Assembly (NCBI GenBank): GCA_902777325.1
Contig: CACYTH010000001.1
Location: 62,001 to 126,000, forward strand
Source of the DNA: an uncultured Coriobacteriaceae bacterium
GTDB lineage: Bacteria > Actinomycetota > Coriobacteriia > Coriobacteriales > Atopobiaceae
Length of the DNA stretch: 64,000 bases
Direction of reading: 5' to 3'
The position numbers were made by a program, and so were the translations under genes. Below are positions 25,017 through 33,801 of this stretch, piece after piece (the stretch's first letter is position 1; the number at the start of each line of letters is the position of its first letter). The notes below the pieces were generated by a model. That model saw nothing but the letters and a program-made list of their open reading frames with translations, did not search any database and had not been told where the DNA came from.

Positions 25017-25597
25017 GATTCGCTCCCCTCCTGGGACTGAAGGCGCAGCAGCGTGACCGCGGTCGTCCCCTTGGCCTTTGACTTGAGCACCTCGCATCCC
25101 GCAAGGGCGAGATCGGGCGCATCGGCGGCGTGCTCGTACAGCACCACGGCATCATCCGTCAGCTGGTTGGAGGCGCGCAGACTCTCGACCAGATGCAACA
25201 CCACGGCGGCGTCAAGCGCGTAGGGCGGGTCGAGCAGCACGAGCGCGAAGGGGCCACCCTGCACCGCACCGCGCTCCGCAAGCTGCAGGACGTCACCAAC
25301 CTGCACACGGGCCGCCGTGGCTCCGAGCGCCTTCACGTTGGCGCGCACCACGCCGGAGGCCTTCCGGTCACGCTCGACGAACGTGCAGCTCAAAGCCCCG
25401 CGCGAAAGCATCTCGAGCCCGATGGCGCCAGAGCCCGCAAAGGCGTCGAGCACCCTTGCGCCCGAGAGGTCGAGGTCGAAGGCCGAAAGCACCATCGACG
25501 CCATGGACTCGCGCGTGCGGTCGGTCGTCGGACGGGTGCCGCGGCCCTCCGGCGCCGAGAGGGCGCGTCCGCGCCACTTGCCACCAACGATCCTCAT
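25013..25597 (-). CDS. rsmD: 16S rRNA (guanine-966-N2)-methyltransferase
   Basis: RsmD methylates G966 of 16S rRNA in the assembled 30S subunit. The 194 aa protein starts MRIVGGKWRGR and has RPTTDRTRESMASM, the SAM loop VLDAFAGSGAIGLE and the catalytic LLDPPYA. It is coupled by 4-base overlaps to recG upstream and coaD downstream. Confidence 0.96.
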   Translation of the reverse strand: MRIVGGKWRGRALSAPEGRGTRPTTDRTRESMASMVLSAFDLDLSGARVLDAFAGSGAIGLEMLSRGALSCTFVERDRKASGVVRANVKALGATAARVQVGDVLQLAERGAVQGGPFALVLLDPPYALDAAVVLHLVESLRASNQLTDDAVVLYEHAADAPDLALAGCEVLKSKAKGTTAVTLLRLQSQEGSES

Positions 25598-27756
25598 GCG
25601 CGTTCGACCTCCTCGAAGTAGGCCCCAAAGCGGTCGCGCACCTCGAGGGCGAGAGCACGGTGCTCGGGGGCGGATAGGGTTGGATCCTCGCGCGCCAGCT
25701 CGCGCGCATCGGCATGGGCGGCCTCCACGAGGTCGCCGTCGGATGCGAGGTCCACCACATGCAGGCTCACCCCGCCGTGCTGGCGATACCCCAGCACCTC
25801 TCCCTCGTGGCGCAGGCGTAGGTCGAGCTCGGCAAGCTCGAAGCCGTCCGAGGTCGCCTCGAGCGCGTCGAGGCGCGTGCGCGCCGGCGTGCCACGCTTT
25901 GCAGCGCAGCAGAGGTAGACCGTGCCCGGGACGGAGCCGCGTCCCACGCGTCCGCGCAGCTGGTGGAGGGTGGCAAGGCCAAAGCGGTCGGCGTCGAGCA
26001 CCAGCATCACCGTGGCGTTGGGGACGTCCACGCCGACCTCGATCACCGTGGTCGAGACGAGCACCTGCACCTCCCCTGCCCTGAAGCGCCCCATGACCTC
26101 GTCCTTCTCGACGGCGGACTGGCGTCCGTGGAGCAGGCCCACAGTGAGGTCGGGATAGGTGCGCTCGGAGAGCTGGGCAAAGGTGCGCGTGGCCGAGTTG
26201 AGCTGCGTGGCGCCCGAGCGGGCCTGCTCGGGCACGTCGTCGAGGTCGGAGCCGTCATCGGCGTCGTCCACGAGCGGACAGACCACATAGGCCTGGTGGC
26301 CCGCGTCGACCGCCTCGCGGATGGCCGTCCAGGCCACGTCGAGGTTCTGGGGCGCCAACGCGCGGGTGGTGATGCCCGCCCCCGCCACCGGCCGCTCGGT
26401 GATGCGCGAGCAGGCGACGTCGCCGTAGACCGAGAGCGCCAGCGTGCGCGGGATGGGCGTCGCCGTCATGGTGAGCAGGTCGGCGCCGGCGCCCTTGCGC
26501 CTGAGGGCGGCCCGTTGGTCCACACCAAAGCGGTGCTGCTCGTCGATGACGACGAGGGACAGGTGTGCGAAGGAGATGTCATCGGAGAGTATGGCGGTGG
26601 TTCCGAAGGTGACCGTGCACGCACCGGCCGCAATGCGCTCGCGCGCCTGGGCCCGCTCGTCGGCGGGCGTCGCGCCCGTGACGAGCGCCCAGCTGATGCC
26701 CGCCGCGTCGAGCTGCGGACCGAGCTTCTCGGCATACTGACGCGCGAGCACCGAGGTTGGGGCCATGACGGCCGCCTGGCTGCGCGTGTCCGCGACCGCC
26801 GCGAGCGCCACGGCCGCGACGGCCGTCTTGCCCGTGCCCACGTCTCCCAGGAGGAGTCGGTTCATGACCTGGGGCTCAGCCATGTCGGCAAGGATCTCGT
26901 CTGCCGCCGCGCGCTGCTCGCGGGTCAGCTCGAAGGGTAGAGCCCTGACGAGCGCATCCTGGTATGGCCCCGAGACGACGTGCGCCGTTGGGCTCACGCC
27001 CGCAAGCGATATCTGCTGGCGCGTGATGAGGGCGAGCTGCAGGCACAGCAGCTCGTCGTAGGCAAGGCGCCTGCGCGCGGGCTCCTTGGCCGGCATGCCC
27101 GTGGGAAAGTGCACCTGCCGAAGCGCCCGTGCCAGGGTCGGCAGCTGGTGGCGGCAGGCAAGGCGTGCGGGGAGAAAGTCGCAGACATCACCCACGTCGC
27201 CCAGGGCGGCGGCCACGATGCGGCGCATCCACGAGGCGGTGACGCCCTCGCCCACCGGGTGCACCGGCAGGACGCGCGCGTAGCTGCCGCCGGTGTCCGA
27301 GGATGAGAGCACCTCGTAGAAGGGCGCCTTCATCTGCTTGAAGCCATAGGCAAAGGTGACCTTGCCCGAGAGCGCGACGGTGTCGCCCACATGCACCTGC
27401 TCGGCGATCCATGGCTGGCGGAAGAAGGTGGCCTGCACCACGCCGGTCTGGTCGAGCACGTACATCTCCACGATCTGCATGCGGGGACGCGGGCGCTTGA
27501 GCGTGATCTTGTCGACCGTGCCCACCACGGTCACCTCCTGGCCGACGTCGGCCATGGCGATGCTTACCGTGTGGGTGAAGTCCAGATAGCGATGGGGCAC
27601 ATGAAGGAGCAGGTCTCGCACGCGCTCGATGCCGAGGCGGTCAAGCGCCTTGGCACGCGCACCCGAGACAAAGCGGAGCCTGCCCACCTCATCGGACAGC
27701 GCAACCGTACGCGACACGCGCTCGGCTGCGCCACCAATGCTGGGTAGCCGTCCCAT
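25594..27756 (-). CDS. recG: ATP-dependent DNA helicase RecG
   Basis: RecG reverses stalled forks and processes branched DNA. The 720 aa protein has an N-terminal wedge/OB domain (VTVVGTVDKITLKRPRPR), Walker A LLGDVGTGKTAVAA, motif II DEQHRFG, motif III TATPIPRTLA, and motif VI QLRGRVGRG near the C-terminus. It lies 15 bases after fakA and overlaps rsmD. Confidence 0.96.
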   Translation of the reverse strand: MGRLPSIGGAAERVSRTVALSDEVGRLRFVSGARAKALDRLGIERVRDLLLHVPHRYLDFTHTVSIAMADVGQEVTVVGTVDKITLKRPRPRMQIVEMYVLDQTGVVQATFFRQPWIAEQVHVGDTVALSGKVTFAYGFKQMKAPFYEVLSSSDTGGSYARVLPVHPVGEGVTASWMRRIVAAALGDVGDVCDFLPARLACRHQLPTLARALRQVHFPTGMPAKEPARRRLAYDELLCLQLALITRQQISLAGVSPTAHVVSGPYQDALVRALPFELTREQRAAADEILADMAEPQVMNRLLLGDVGTGKTAVAAVALAAVADTRSQAAVMAPTSVLARQYAEKLGPQLDAAGISWALVTGATPADERAQARERIAAGACTVTFGTTAILSDDISFAHLSLVVIDEQHRFGVDQRAALRRKGAGADLLTMTATPIPRTLALSVYGDVACSRITERPVAGAGITTRALAPQNLDVAWTAIREAVDAGHQAYVVCPLVDDADDGSDLDDVPEQARSGATQLNSATRTFAQLSERTYPDLTVGLLHGRQSAVEKDEVMGRFRAGEVQVLVSTTVIEVGVDVPNATVMLVLDADRFGLATLHQLRGRVGRGSVPGTVYLCCAAKRGTPARTRLDALEATSDGFELAELDLRLRHEGEVLGYRQHGGVSLHVVDLASDGDLVEAAHADARELAREDPTLSAPEHRALALEVRDRFGAYFEEVERA

Positions 27757-27771
27757 GAGGTGGTCCTGCCG

Positions 27772-29442
27772 TTACTCGATGGAGAAGACCACGGGATAGA
27801 GGGGCTGCTCTCCACGATGCGAGTCGATCTCGAGGTCGGGCTGGGCCTCCTCGATGGCGGCAAGGAGCTCCTCGAAGGCATCGTCGGCGAGGTCGGAACC
27901 AGCCAGGATGGTGAGGGTGTCGCCCTCTTCCTCCTCCTGCATGCGGTTGATGACGCGCAGGGTGACGTCGGCGACGTCGGAGCCCACGACCGTGATGGCA
28001 CCGCCCTCGATGCCCATGACGTCGCCCGCATGGATGGGCGAGCCGTCGGCGGCCTGGGAGTCGCGCACGGCAGTGGTGACCTCGCCGTCGCGGACGCCCT
28101 CGATGGCATCGTTCATCTCGGAGACGTTGTCCTCGAGCGTGCCGTCGGCGTCCACCACGAACATGGCGGAGAAGGCCTGCAGCACCGACTTGGTGGGAAC
28201 GACCGCGACCTCGCAGCTCTCGCAGGCGGAGGCGGCAGCCTCGGCGGCCATGCGGATGTTGCCGTTGTCAGGAAGCACGATGACCTTGTCTGCGTTTGCG
28301 GACTCGATGGCGGCGAGAATGTCGGCCGTGGAGGGGTTCATGGTCTGCCCGCCCTCGACGACGACGTCGACACCGAGCGAGCGGAGGATCTCAGCCTGAC
28401 CGGAGCCAGCGGCAACGGCCACGAAGCCGAGGGCCTTGCGCGGGCCCGCGGGAGCGGCGGCCTCCTTGTCGGCACGGATGCCCTCGGTGCGCTCCTGCGC
28501 CTCGAGGTCCATGTTGTGCACGAAGACGTTGAAGATCTGGCCGCGATGCAGCATGTGGCGCAGGACGCGGTCGGGACGGTTGGTGTGGACGTGGATCTTG
28601 TAGTCGGGGTTGGCGCCCACGAGCAGCTCGCAGTCGCCCATGCTCGACAGGTAGCGCAGGTTGGCGTCCTCGTCGAAGTTCTCGGAGTCGGCATGGAAGA
28701 GGAACTCGGTGCAGTAGCGGAACTCCGAGCCCGACCAGTCGTCGTTGATCTCAATGTCGACGACGTTGGCAACCTGAGCCTTGGCGTCGCCGGAGTCGAC
28801 GGTGGTCTTGAAGTCGGAGACCTCACCGGCCCTGCCCTGATAGGCGTTCACGAAGGCCTCGATGAGGGTGGCCAGGCCGTATGCGCCGGAGTCGACGACG
28901 CCGTTCTCCTTGAGGACGGGCAGCAGGTCGGGCGTGCGGGCCACGCTCTCGTAGGCCTCGATGACCAGGGCGTCGAGCATCTCGGGCGTGGTGATGCGCT
29001 CCTTCTCGAGCTGGTCGGCGCGCGCCGAGACGTCGCGCAGCACCGTCAGGATGGTGCCCTCGACCGGCTTGCGGACCGCCTTGAAGGCGACCTTGACGCC
29101 GTTGCGCAGGGCGGCGGCGATGTCAGCGGGCGTGGCGCCTGTGGTGTGGGCACCCACCAGGCCCTCGGCGATGCCGCGCAGGATCTGGCTGGTGATGACG
29201 CCGGAGTTGCCGCGTGCGCCCATCAGCGAGCCGTGCGTGATGGCCGCGGCGATCTCGGCCATCGTGGCGTCCTTGGGCAGTGCCTCGACCTCGGCGACAA
29301 CGGTGCCGAGCGTGAGGGACATGTTGGTGCCCGTGTCCCCATCAGGCACGGGGAAGACGTTGAGCTTGTTGATCTCCTCTGCCTTGTCTGCGACGACCTT
29401 TGCCGCGGCGGGGAAGCAGGTGCGAATGACGTTCGTGATCAT
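27772..29442 (-). CDS. fakA: DAK2-domain fatty acid kinase FakA-like protein
   Basis: FakA phosphorylates fatty acids held by FakB for entry into phospholipids. The 556 aa protein has an N-terminal DAK2 nucleotide domain (NVFPVPDGDTGTNM, GARGNSGVITSQILRG), a middle domain with CTEFLFH, and a C-terminal DegV-like region with GGQTMNPSTADI. Members are found beside asp23 and recG in Gram-positives, as here. No fakB (DegV) is in the window. Confidence 0.92.
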   Translation of the reverse strand: MITNVIRTCFPAAAKVVADKAEEINKLNVFPVPDGDTGTNMSLTLGTVVAEVEALPKDATMAEIAAAITHGSLMGARGNSGVITSQILRGIAEGLVGAHTTGATPADIAAALRNGVKVAFKAVRKPVEGTILTVLRDVSARADQLEKERITTPEMLDALVIEAYESVARTPDLLPVLKENGVVDSGAYGLATLIEAFVNAYQGRAGEVSDFKTTVDSGDAKAQVANVVDIEINDDWSGSEFRYCTEFLFHADSENFDEDANLRYLSSMGDCELLVGANPDYKIHVHTNRPDRVLRHMLHRGQIFNVFVHNMDLEAQERTEGIRADKEAAAPAGPRKALGFVAVAAGSGQAEILRSLGVDVVVEGGQTMNPSTADILAAIESANADKVIVLPDNGNIRMAAEAAASACESCEVAVVPTKSVLQAFSAMFVVDADGTLEDNVSEMNDAIEGVRDGEVTTAVRDSQAADGSPIHAGDVMGIEGGAITVVGSDVADVTLRVINRMQEEEEGDTLTILAGSDLADDAFEELLAAIEEAQPDLEIDSHRGEQPLYPVVFSIE

Positions 29443-29489
29443 CTTCTGAAGTCCTCGGTTCCTTGTAGCCGGTGCCCTTCGGGTGGTGC

Positions 29490-29837
29490 CTAGCGGCTGG
29501 TGCGCATGCCCTCGATGTGCACGCGTACCACGACGTCGTCCAGCTCGGCGATGCGGCCGAGGAGGAACTTGACGGAGCTCACCAGGTTGTTGGCGATGGC
29601 GGACATGTTGACGCCCTGCTCGACGACCACATGCAGGTCGACGACAAGGTGGCCGTCCTCTGCCGACACGTCAACGCCACGGGACAGGCGCGTAGTGGGA
29701 AGCAGGCGCGTGACGCCCTGCTCCTCGTCGGTAACTGCCATGCCCACCACGCCGTAGCACTCGAGAGCGGCGTAGCCCGCGAGGTCGGCTATGCAGTCGT
29801 TGGAAACCTTGAGATTCCCGGGAATGACCTTGGCCAT
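29490..29837 (-). CDS. Asp23/Gls24 family protein, copy 2
   Basis: This 115 aa DUF322 protein reads IADLAGYAALECYGVVGMA, then a middle valine-rich strand VVDLHVVVEQGVN and a C-terminal VVVRVHIEGM. It is the member conserved next to fakA and L28 (YloU-like in Bacillus). The ATG at 29837 follows GAGAGGAGA. It is separated from fakA by 47 bases. The function is not settled; the paralog at 12127-12489 is in the nusB operon. Confidence 0.9.
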   Translation of the reverse strand: MAKVIPGNLKVSNDCIADLAGYAALECYGVVGMAVTDEEQGVTRLLPTTRLSRGVDVSAEDGHLVVDLHVVVEQGVNMSAIANNLVSSVKFLLGRIAELDDVVVRVHIEGMRTSR

Positions 29838-29889
29838 GGTATGTCTCCTCTCGCTTGGTCGCTCATGCGACCGACGCACAATCCATGTC

Positions 29890-29895
29890 AGTATA
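29890..29895 (-). promoter_or_regulatory. -10 box for the asp23-fakA-recG operon
   Basis: TATACT on the minus strand lies about 50 bases before the Asp23 start. No convincing -35 box is seen. It follows the rpmB terminator, where a new promoter is needed. Confidence 0.35.
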
Positions 29896-29983
29896 TCCTA
29901 GTGTGCGCCAGCTGCGCCGAGAAGCGCCATCCCAACCTTCTCGACACAGGACAATCGCGCAGAATCGCTGGGCAAAGGCAACC

Positions 29984-30006
29984 AAAAAGGCCCCCGAGGG
30001 GGCCTT
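29984..30006 (-). terminator. Terminator after rpmB
   Basis: AAGGCCCCC and GGGGGCCTT with a short TC loop are followed on the minus strand by TTTTT. This is a classic intrinsic terminator about 25 bases after the rpmB stop. Confidence 0.85.
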
Positions 30007-30032
30007 CTGTCGCACGATGTAAAGCCTAAGCG

Positions 30033-30233
30033 CTACGCCTGCTGCGGGGTGCGAGCGATGTTGCCCTTCTTGAGGCAACGGGTGCAGACGTTCATCTTCT
30101 GGCTGTGACCGTCCTTGTAGACGGTGACGCGCTGGATGTTGGGCTTGAACTTGCGGTTCACAGTGCGGTGGGAGTGGCTGATGGAACGACCAGCAACAGC
30201 GTGCTTGCCGCAGATATCGCATACCTTAGACAT
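30033..30233 (-). CDS. rpmB: 50S ribosomal protein L28 (zinc-binding C+ form)
   Basis: The 66 aa protein has SHSHRTVNRKFKPNIQ, diagnostic for L28, and two cysteine pairs (CDIC near residue 5, CTRC near 51), making the zinc-ribbon C+ type. It has its own promoter (30298-30325) and terminator and so is monocistronic. C- paralogs induced by zinc starvation occur in some bacteria; none is seen here. Confidence 0.96.
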   Translation of the reverse strand: MSKVCDICGKHAVAGRSISHSHRTVNRKFKPNIQRVTVYKDGHSQKMNVCTRCLKKGNIARTPQQA

Positions 30234-30297
30234 GACTCAGACCTCCATAGGGCGGCGCCGGTCGCGCTTGGCGCCGACAACTTACAAAAGCCAAACT

Positions 30298-30325
30298 ACT
30301 TTATCACAGTGCGGGACGCTTGCAA
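30298..30325 (-). promoter_or_regulatory. Promoter of rpmB
   Basis: TTGCAA (30320-30325) and TAAAGT (30298-30303) on the minus strand have 16-base spacing. The leader is about 60 bases. Confidence 0.5.
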
Positions 30326-30388
30326 GTGCCATCCACAGGTTCTTGTGGCGGTTTTGTAGCGCAGACACTATATCTCACTTCGCAGGCT

Positions 30389-30423
30389 GGCCTTGGCGAC
30401 ACCTTTGCGTCTACGCCAAGGCC
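30389..30423. repeat. Perfect 10-bp inverted repeat after the HAD-TPK gene
   Basis: GGCCTTGGCG and CGCCAAGGCC enclose 15 bases, starting 10 bases after the gene's stop. There is no T-tract, so termination is uncertain; the position suggests an mRNA 3' end hairpin. Confidence 0.4.
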
Positions 30424-30432
30424 ACAAATCTC

Positions 30433-31806
30433 CTACCTCAGCAAGAAGGCCGCCAGAACGCCCTCGTGACAGGTGACGCAGGCGTCCGTCGCCTCCACCA
30501 CGTTGGACACGCCTTCGTCGGCGAGAGGGGCGAGCGGGCGGCGATCGAGGTTCCAGTGCATCCCCCGCTCCGAGACGACGGTCCCCTCCGCAAGCGGAAT
30601 GGCCGAGAAGGTCATGCCACTGGCGGCACCCGCCGCGCCAAGCTCCCAGCACGGCGCGCCCTCCGGCGAGAGCACGCGGCACTCGAAGCCGTCCTCCACG
30701 AGGCGCGGGCGCGCGTCGCGGGCCCCTGCGAGCCTGCCCAGCACGGCGAGCGCGTGGTCGGGCCTGCCACCCGAGGCGCAGGTGAGCGTGAGCTCGAGCG
30801 CCATACCGCGGCGCGCAGCCTCGTGACGGGCGCAGTCGATGGCGAGCGCGAGGTCCGTCGCGTACTTCTCGGAGGGATAGCGCAGCTCCGTGGCCACGCT
30901 CTCCTGCGCCCAGGCGAGGGCGGTGGCGTCGATGGAGTCCGCGTCGCCGCAGAGCAGGTCAACGGAGATGCCGGCTTCCCGACAGGCGGCGGCCCCACGG
31001 TCGGCCGCGATCACATAGTCTGCCTCACGGGCAAGCGAGCGCAGCAGCTCGGCGCTGCTCGGCTCGGGCGAGCCGTCCACCACCAGGGCGTGCAACATGC
31101 CCTCGGTGGGGCCCTCCGCACGCGCGTAGTCTGCAAGGACCGCCAGCGAGAGCTCTCCGTACCCATGGGCGAGGATGTCTGAGTTTGCCGCACAGAAGTC
31201 AGGGTCGCGGCCGTCGTGGTCGTTGAGCAGGCAGACCGTCTTGAGACCGAAGTCATGGGCGGTCCTGACCGCAAAGGGTGCGTCCTCGAAGACCCAGGTC
31301 TCTTCCTTAGGGGTACCCAGGGCGTCGAGCGCGTACTGGTAGGCCTCCGCATGCTCCTTGTCGGAGCCGGTCTCGCTCGTCTGGATCACGCGGTCGAAGT
31401 AGCCCTCGATCCCATGGGCCGCCAGGGCCACGCGCACCTCGGGCTCGGTCGTGGCCGAGAGGATGATCATGCGCACGCCCGTGGCCTTGAGCTCGTCCAG
31501 AAAGCGCCTACAGCCGTCGAAGAGCGGGATGTCGTGCACGTAGTGCTCGCGCACGGTCGCGCGGATCTCAGCCAGGAGCGCCTCGCCGCTCTCCCCTATG
31601 CCAAAGCGGTCGTGGAACCAAAAGCACATGTCGTCAAAGTTGTAGGCCTCCGCCTCCATGAGCAGCTCGGGCGTCTTGGGGATGCCATGGGCATCGAAGA
31701 TGTCCTCCACGAGGGAGTTCCACATGGGCATGGAGTCGACGAGGGTTCCGTCGCAGTCGAAGATCGCGCCGGTGATGGCAGGCGTGGCGGTGCGGGTGGC
31801 GGTCAT
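30433..31806 (-). CDS. HAD hydrolase - thiamine pyrophosphokinase fusion
   Basis: This 457 aa protein has two enzymes in one chain. Residues about 12-220 are a HAD-superfamily phosphatase (FDCDGTLVDS with nucleophile Asp17 and Asp19, ILSATTEPEV, VFEDAPFAVRTA). Residues about 236-457 are thiamine pyrophosphokinase: VIAADRGA, LLCGDADSID, SEKYATDLALAI and GGRPDHALAVLGRL. The kinase half makes the cofactor TPP from thiamine; the HAD half could act on thiamine phosphates or be unrelated. TPK next to rpmB is the usual Gram-positive thiN position; the HAD part is the novelty. Confidence 0.9.
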   Translation of the reverse strand: MTATRTATPAITGAIFDCDGTLVDSMPMWNSLVEDIFDAHGIPKTPELLMEAEAYNFDDMCFWFHDRFGIGESGEALLAEIRATVREHYVHDIPLFDGCRRFLDELKATGVRMIILSATTEPEVRVALAAHGIEGYFDRVIQTSETGSDKEHAEAYQYALDALGTPKEETWVFEDAPFAVRTAHDFGLKTVCLLNDHDGRDPDFCAANSDILAHGYGELSLAVLADYARAEGPTEGMLHALVVDGSPEPSSAELLRSLAREADYVIAADRGAAACREAGISVDLLCGDADSIDATALAWAQESVATELRYPSEKYATDLALAIDCARHEAARRGMALELTLTCASGGRPDHALAVLGRLAGARDARPRLVEDGFECRVLSPEGAPCWELGAAGAASGMTFSAIPLAEGTVVSERGMHWNLDRRPLAPLADEGVSNVVEATDACVTCHEGVLAAFLLR

Positions 31807-31957
31807 GGGCGCTCCTGGGTTGGTATCGGCAAGAAGCAGATTCGATGATAGCAGGGAGGAGTTGGCAAACGCGCGTGACGGATTGCGGCACGTTGGGTAA
31901 AGTATCCACCGTTACACCAATGGCGCCAGCGGGCGCCAGGCACCACACGGAGGAACC

Positions 31958-32164
31958 ATGGCCCGTTATGACTACAAGTGCCCCACCTGCGGAAAGCAGT
32001 TTGAGGTCGAGCATCCCATGAGCGAACATCCCCGCATCCTCTGCCCCGACTGCGGCATCGAGGCCCAGCGGGTCTTCAGCGCGTCCGGCATCCATTTTGA
32101 GGGTCACGGGTTCTACAACACCGACCAGCGCAAGTCCGCAGGCTCGGTGGGCGGCAAGGACTAG
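31958..32164 (+). CDS. FmdB-type zinc-ribbon protein
   Basis: This 68 aa protein matches the FmdB/CxxC putative regulatory family: MARYDYKCPTCGKQFEVEHPM, with a second pair CPDCG, then a short polar tail. The four cysteines probably hold zinc. The function of this family is poorly known. It is a single gene on the plus strand with GGAGGA before the ATG and its own terminator. Confidence 0.88.
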   Translation: MARYDYKCPTCGKQFEVEHPMSEHPRILCPDCGIEAQRVFSASGIHFEGHGFYNTDQRKSAGSVGGKD

Positions 32165-32193
32165 CCCCAGCCGCAACTCATGATCGGACCAAC

Positions 32194-32228
32194 AGGGCCG
32201 TGCCGGGAGGTGCGGCCCTTTGCTTTGG
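32194..32228 (+). terminator. Terminator after the FmdB-type gene
   Basis: AGGGCCG and CGGCCCT pair across a 12-base loop and are followed by TTGCTTTGG. Confidence 0.65.
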
Positions 32229-32283
32229 GGTTCAGGGCGGCCTCGGTGCCTTGGGGTATGGGATAAAGGCGCGTGAATGTGCA

Positions 32284-32349
32284 CGACTGGTCCGCTCCTG
32301 CGGACGCAACGGCGGCTCGTTCCGGTCGAATCGACGGACCAGTGGCGCA
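32284..32349 (-). repeat. Dispersed 66-bp intergenic repeat, copy A
   Basis: Read on the minus strand, it matches 60882-60947 on the plus strand at 58 of 66 positions. Its ends are self-complementary (GGTCCG near one end, CGGACC near the other). It lies between convergent genes (FmdB-type and rsmB). A GGCGC/GCGCC hairpin followed by TTTTCTTT (32344-32365, plus strand) overlaps its edge and can act as a terminator. Confidence 0.8.
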
Positions 32350-32381
32350 CGAGCGCCTTTTCTTTCCCGGAGCTGTATCAC

Positions 32382-33797
32382 CTAAGCCCTGCGGACGAGA
32401 CGCACGCAGAAGTGCCCGTCTCCCCCACCCACGACCGGCATGGTGAGAAGATGGCCCCCTGCCGTCTGGTGCGACAAGACAAGGTCCCTAAGCTGCTCGT
32501 TTGCGGCACATGCCGGTGCGTCCGCCACTGGTGCCAACTCGAAGGCACGCCCGGCCTCGCTTGCGAGAAACGCCCCCATGACATCCTCGTCCTCCTCACG
32601 CAGCACGGAGCACGTGGAGTAGACGAGCGTTCCGCCCGCAGCCACGCGCGCCGAGGCAGCCGAGAGGATCTCAAGCTGCAGCGCGGAAAGCCCGTGCACG
32701 TCGGCCTCGTCGAGGGCCGAGGCGATCTCGGGATGGCGGCGCATGGTTCCCGACCCCGAGCACGGCGCGTCCACCAGCACGGTGGCAAAGCGCTCCCCGA
32801 GCCCGTCCGGGAGCCCCTCCCCCGCCAGCTCGCGCGCGTCAAGCTCAAGGCAGCTCACCACGCCGTCCAGGCCCGCCTCTCGCATGCGGCGCCTCGAGAC
32901 GCGCACCTTGTAGGGAACCGAGTCGACGCCCACGACGCGGCTGGGATGCACGCAGCCGGAGGCGGCCGCGAGCAGGACCGACTTGGTACCGCGGCCTTGC
33001 CCCACCTCGAGCAGCGCCGACGGCGCCTCGGGCGCAGCGATGCGGCACACGAGCTGGGCAGAGACATCTGCCGCCACGAGGGCGACGTGCTCCATCAGGC
33101 CCGAGGTGGCAAGCGGAGAAGAGTCTCCCAGCACGAAGGAGCCGGGAAGGCCGACAAGGCGCTCCGGCGCCATGCCCCTCTCGCGAAGCATCCCCTCAAG
33201 GGCGTCCGCGTCGTTTGCGAGGGTGTTTGCGGCAACAAAGACAGGCGCCGGCTCAAGCTGCGCCAGGCAGAGGCCGCGCGCAAAGTCAGCCCCACGCTCC
33301 TCGTGCACGCGGCTCACGAGCCAGCGGGCAAGTCCCGAGACGAGCGCGAGGTCGTCGACCTCGCTGCCGCCCTCTGCCACGCGCGTGCGCGCCTGCGCGA
33401 CACGTGGGACGTCCTGGGCGGATACGCGCCTCAGCACGGCGTTGGCCAGCCCGGCGGCGCGCGGGGCAACCGAGCGAACCAGCTCGACACCCTGGCTCAC
33501 GGCCGCGGCGGAGGGAGTGTCCAGGTAGCAGAGCTCGAAGGTCGCCATGCGCAGGGCATCGCGCACGCGCGGCTCGAGGGACGACGGCCGGCGCACGTGG
33601 GCGTCAACCAGCTCGTCGAGAAGCGCGCAGGCGGAGGTCACGCCAAGGGCGAGCCTGTAGGCCAGCGCACGGTCCTGCGGCGAGAGCGCAGCCGCGGCCG
33701 AGCTGTCGCGAGCGATGTCGCGTATGCGCCCGTTGCGACGGCGGCACTCGCCGAGCAGGGACGCCGCAACCTTGCGGGCTGGAGAGAGGGTGCTCAC
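32382..33797 (-). CDS. rsmB: 16S rRNA (cytosine-967-C5)-methyltransferase
   Basis: RsmB methylates C967 of 16S rRNA. The 471 aa protein has the NusB-like N-terminal domain (residues 1-140), then the SAM domain with LEVGQGRGTKS, a proline-cysteine motif VLVDAPCSGSGT and the catalytic Cys in YSTCSVLREE. The first Gly-rich loop reads EVGQGRG rather than the common DxCAAPGGK, so SAM binding may be a little unusual. It sits 4 bases after fmt, as in many bacteria (def-fmt-rsmB). Confidence 0.94.
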   Translation of the reverse strand: MSTLSPARKVAASLLGECRRRNGRIRDIARDSSAAAALSPQDRALAYRLALGVTSACALLDELVDAHVRRPSSLEPRVRDALRMATFELCYLDTPSAAAVSQGVELVRSVAPRAAGLANAVLRRVSAQDVPRVAQARTRVAEGGSEVDDLALVSGLARWLVSRVHEERGADFARGLCLAQLEPAPVFVAANTLANDADALEGMLRERGMAPERLVGLPGSFVLGDSSPLATSGLMEHVALVAADVSAQLVCRIAAPEAPSALLEVGQGRGTKSVLLAAASGCVHPSRVVGVDSVPYKVRVSRRRMREAGLDGVVSCLELDARELAGEGLPDGLGERFATVLVDAPCSGSGTMRRHPEIASALDEADVHGLSALQLEILSAASARVAAGGTLVYSTCSVLREEDEDVMGAFLASEAGRAFELAPVADAPACAANEQLRDLVLSHQTAGGHLLTMPVVGGGDGHFCVRLVRRA

Positions 33798-33801
33798 GCG
33801 C

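Noticed and set aside
30389-30423. Intrinsic terminator
   Set aside because: The stem is strong but there is no T-tract on either strand, so it is listed only as an inverted repeat.
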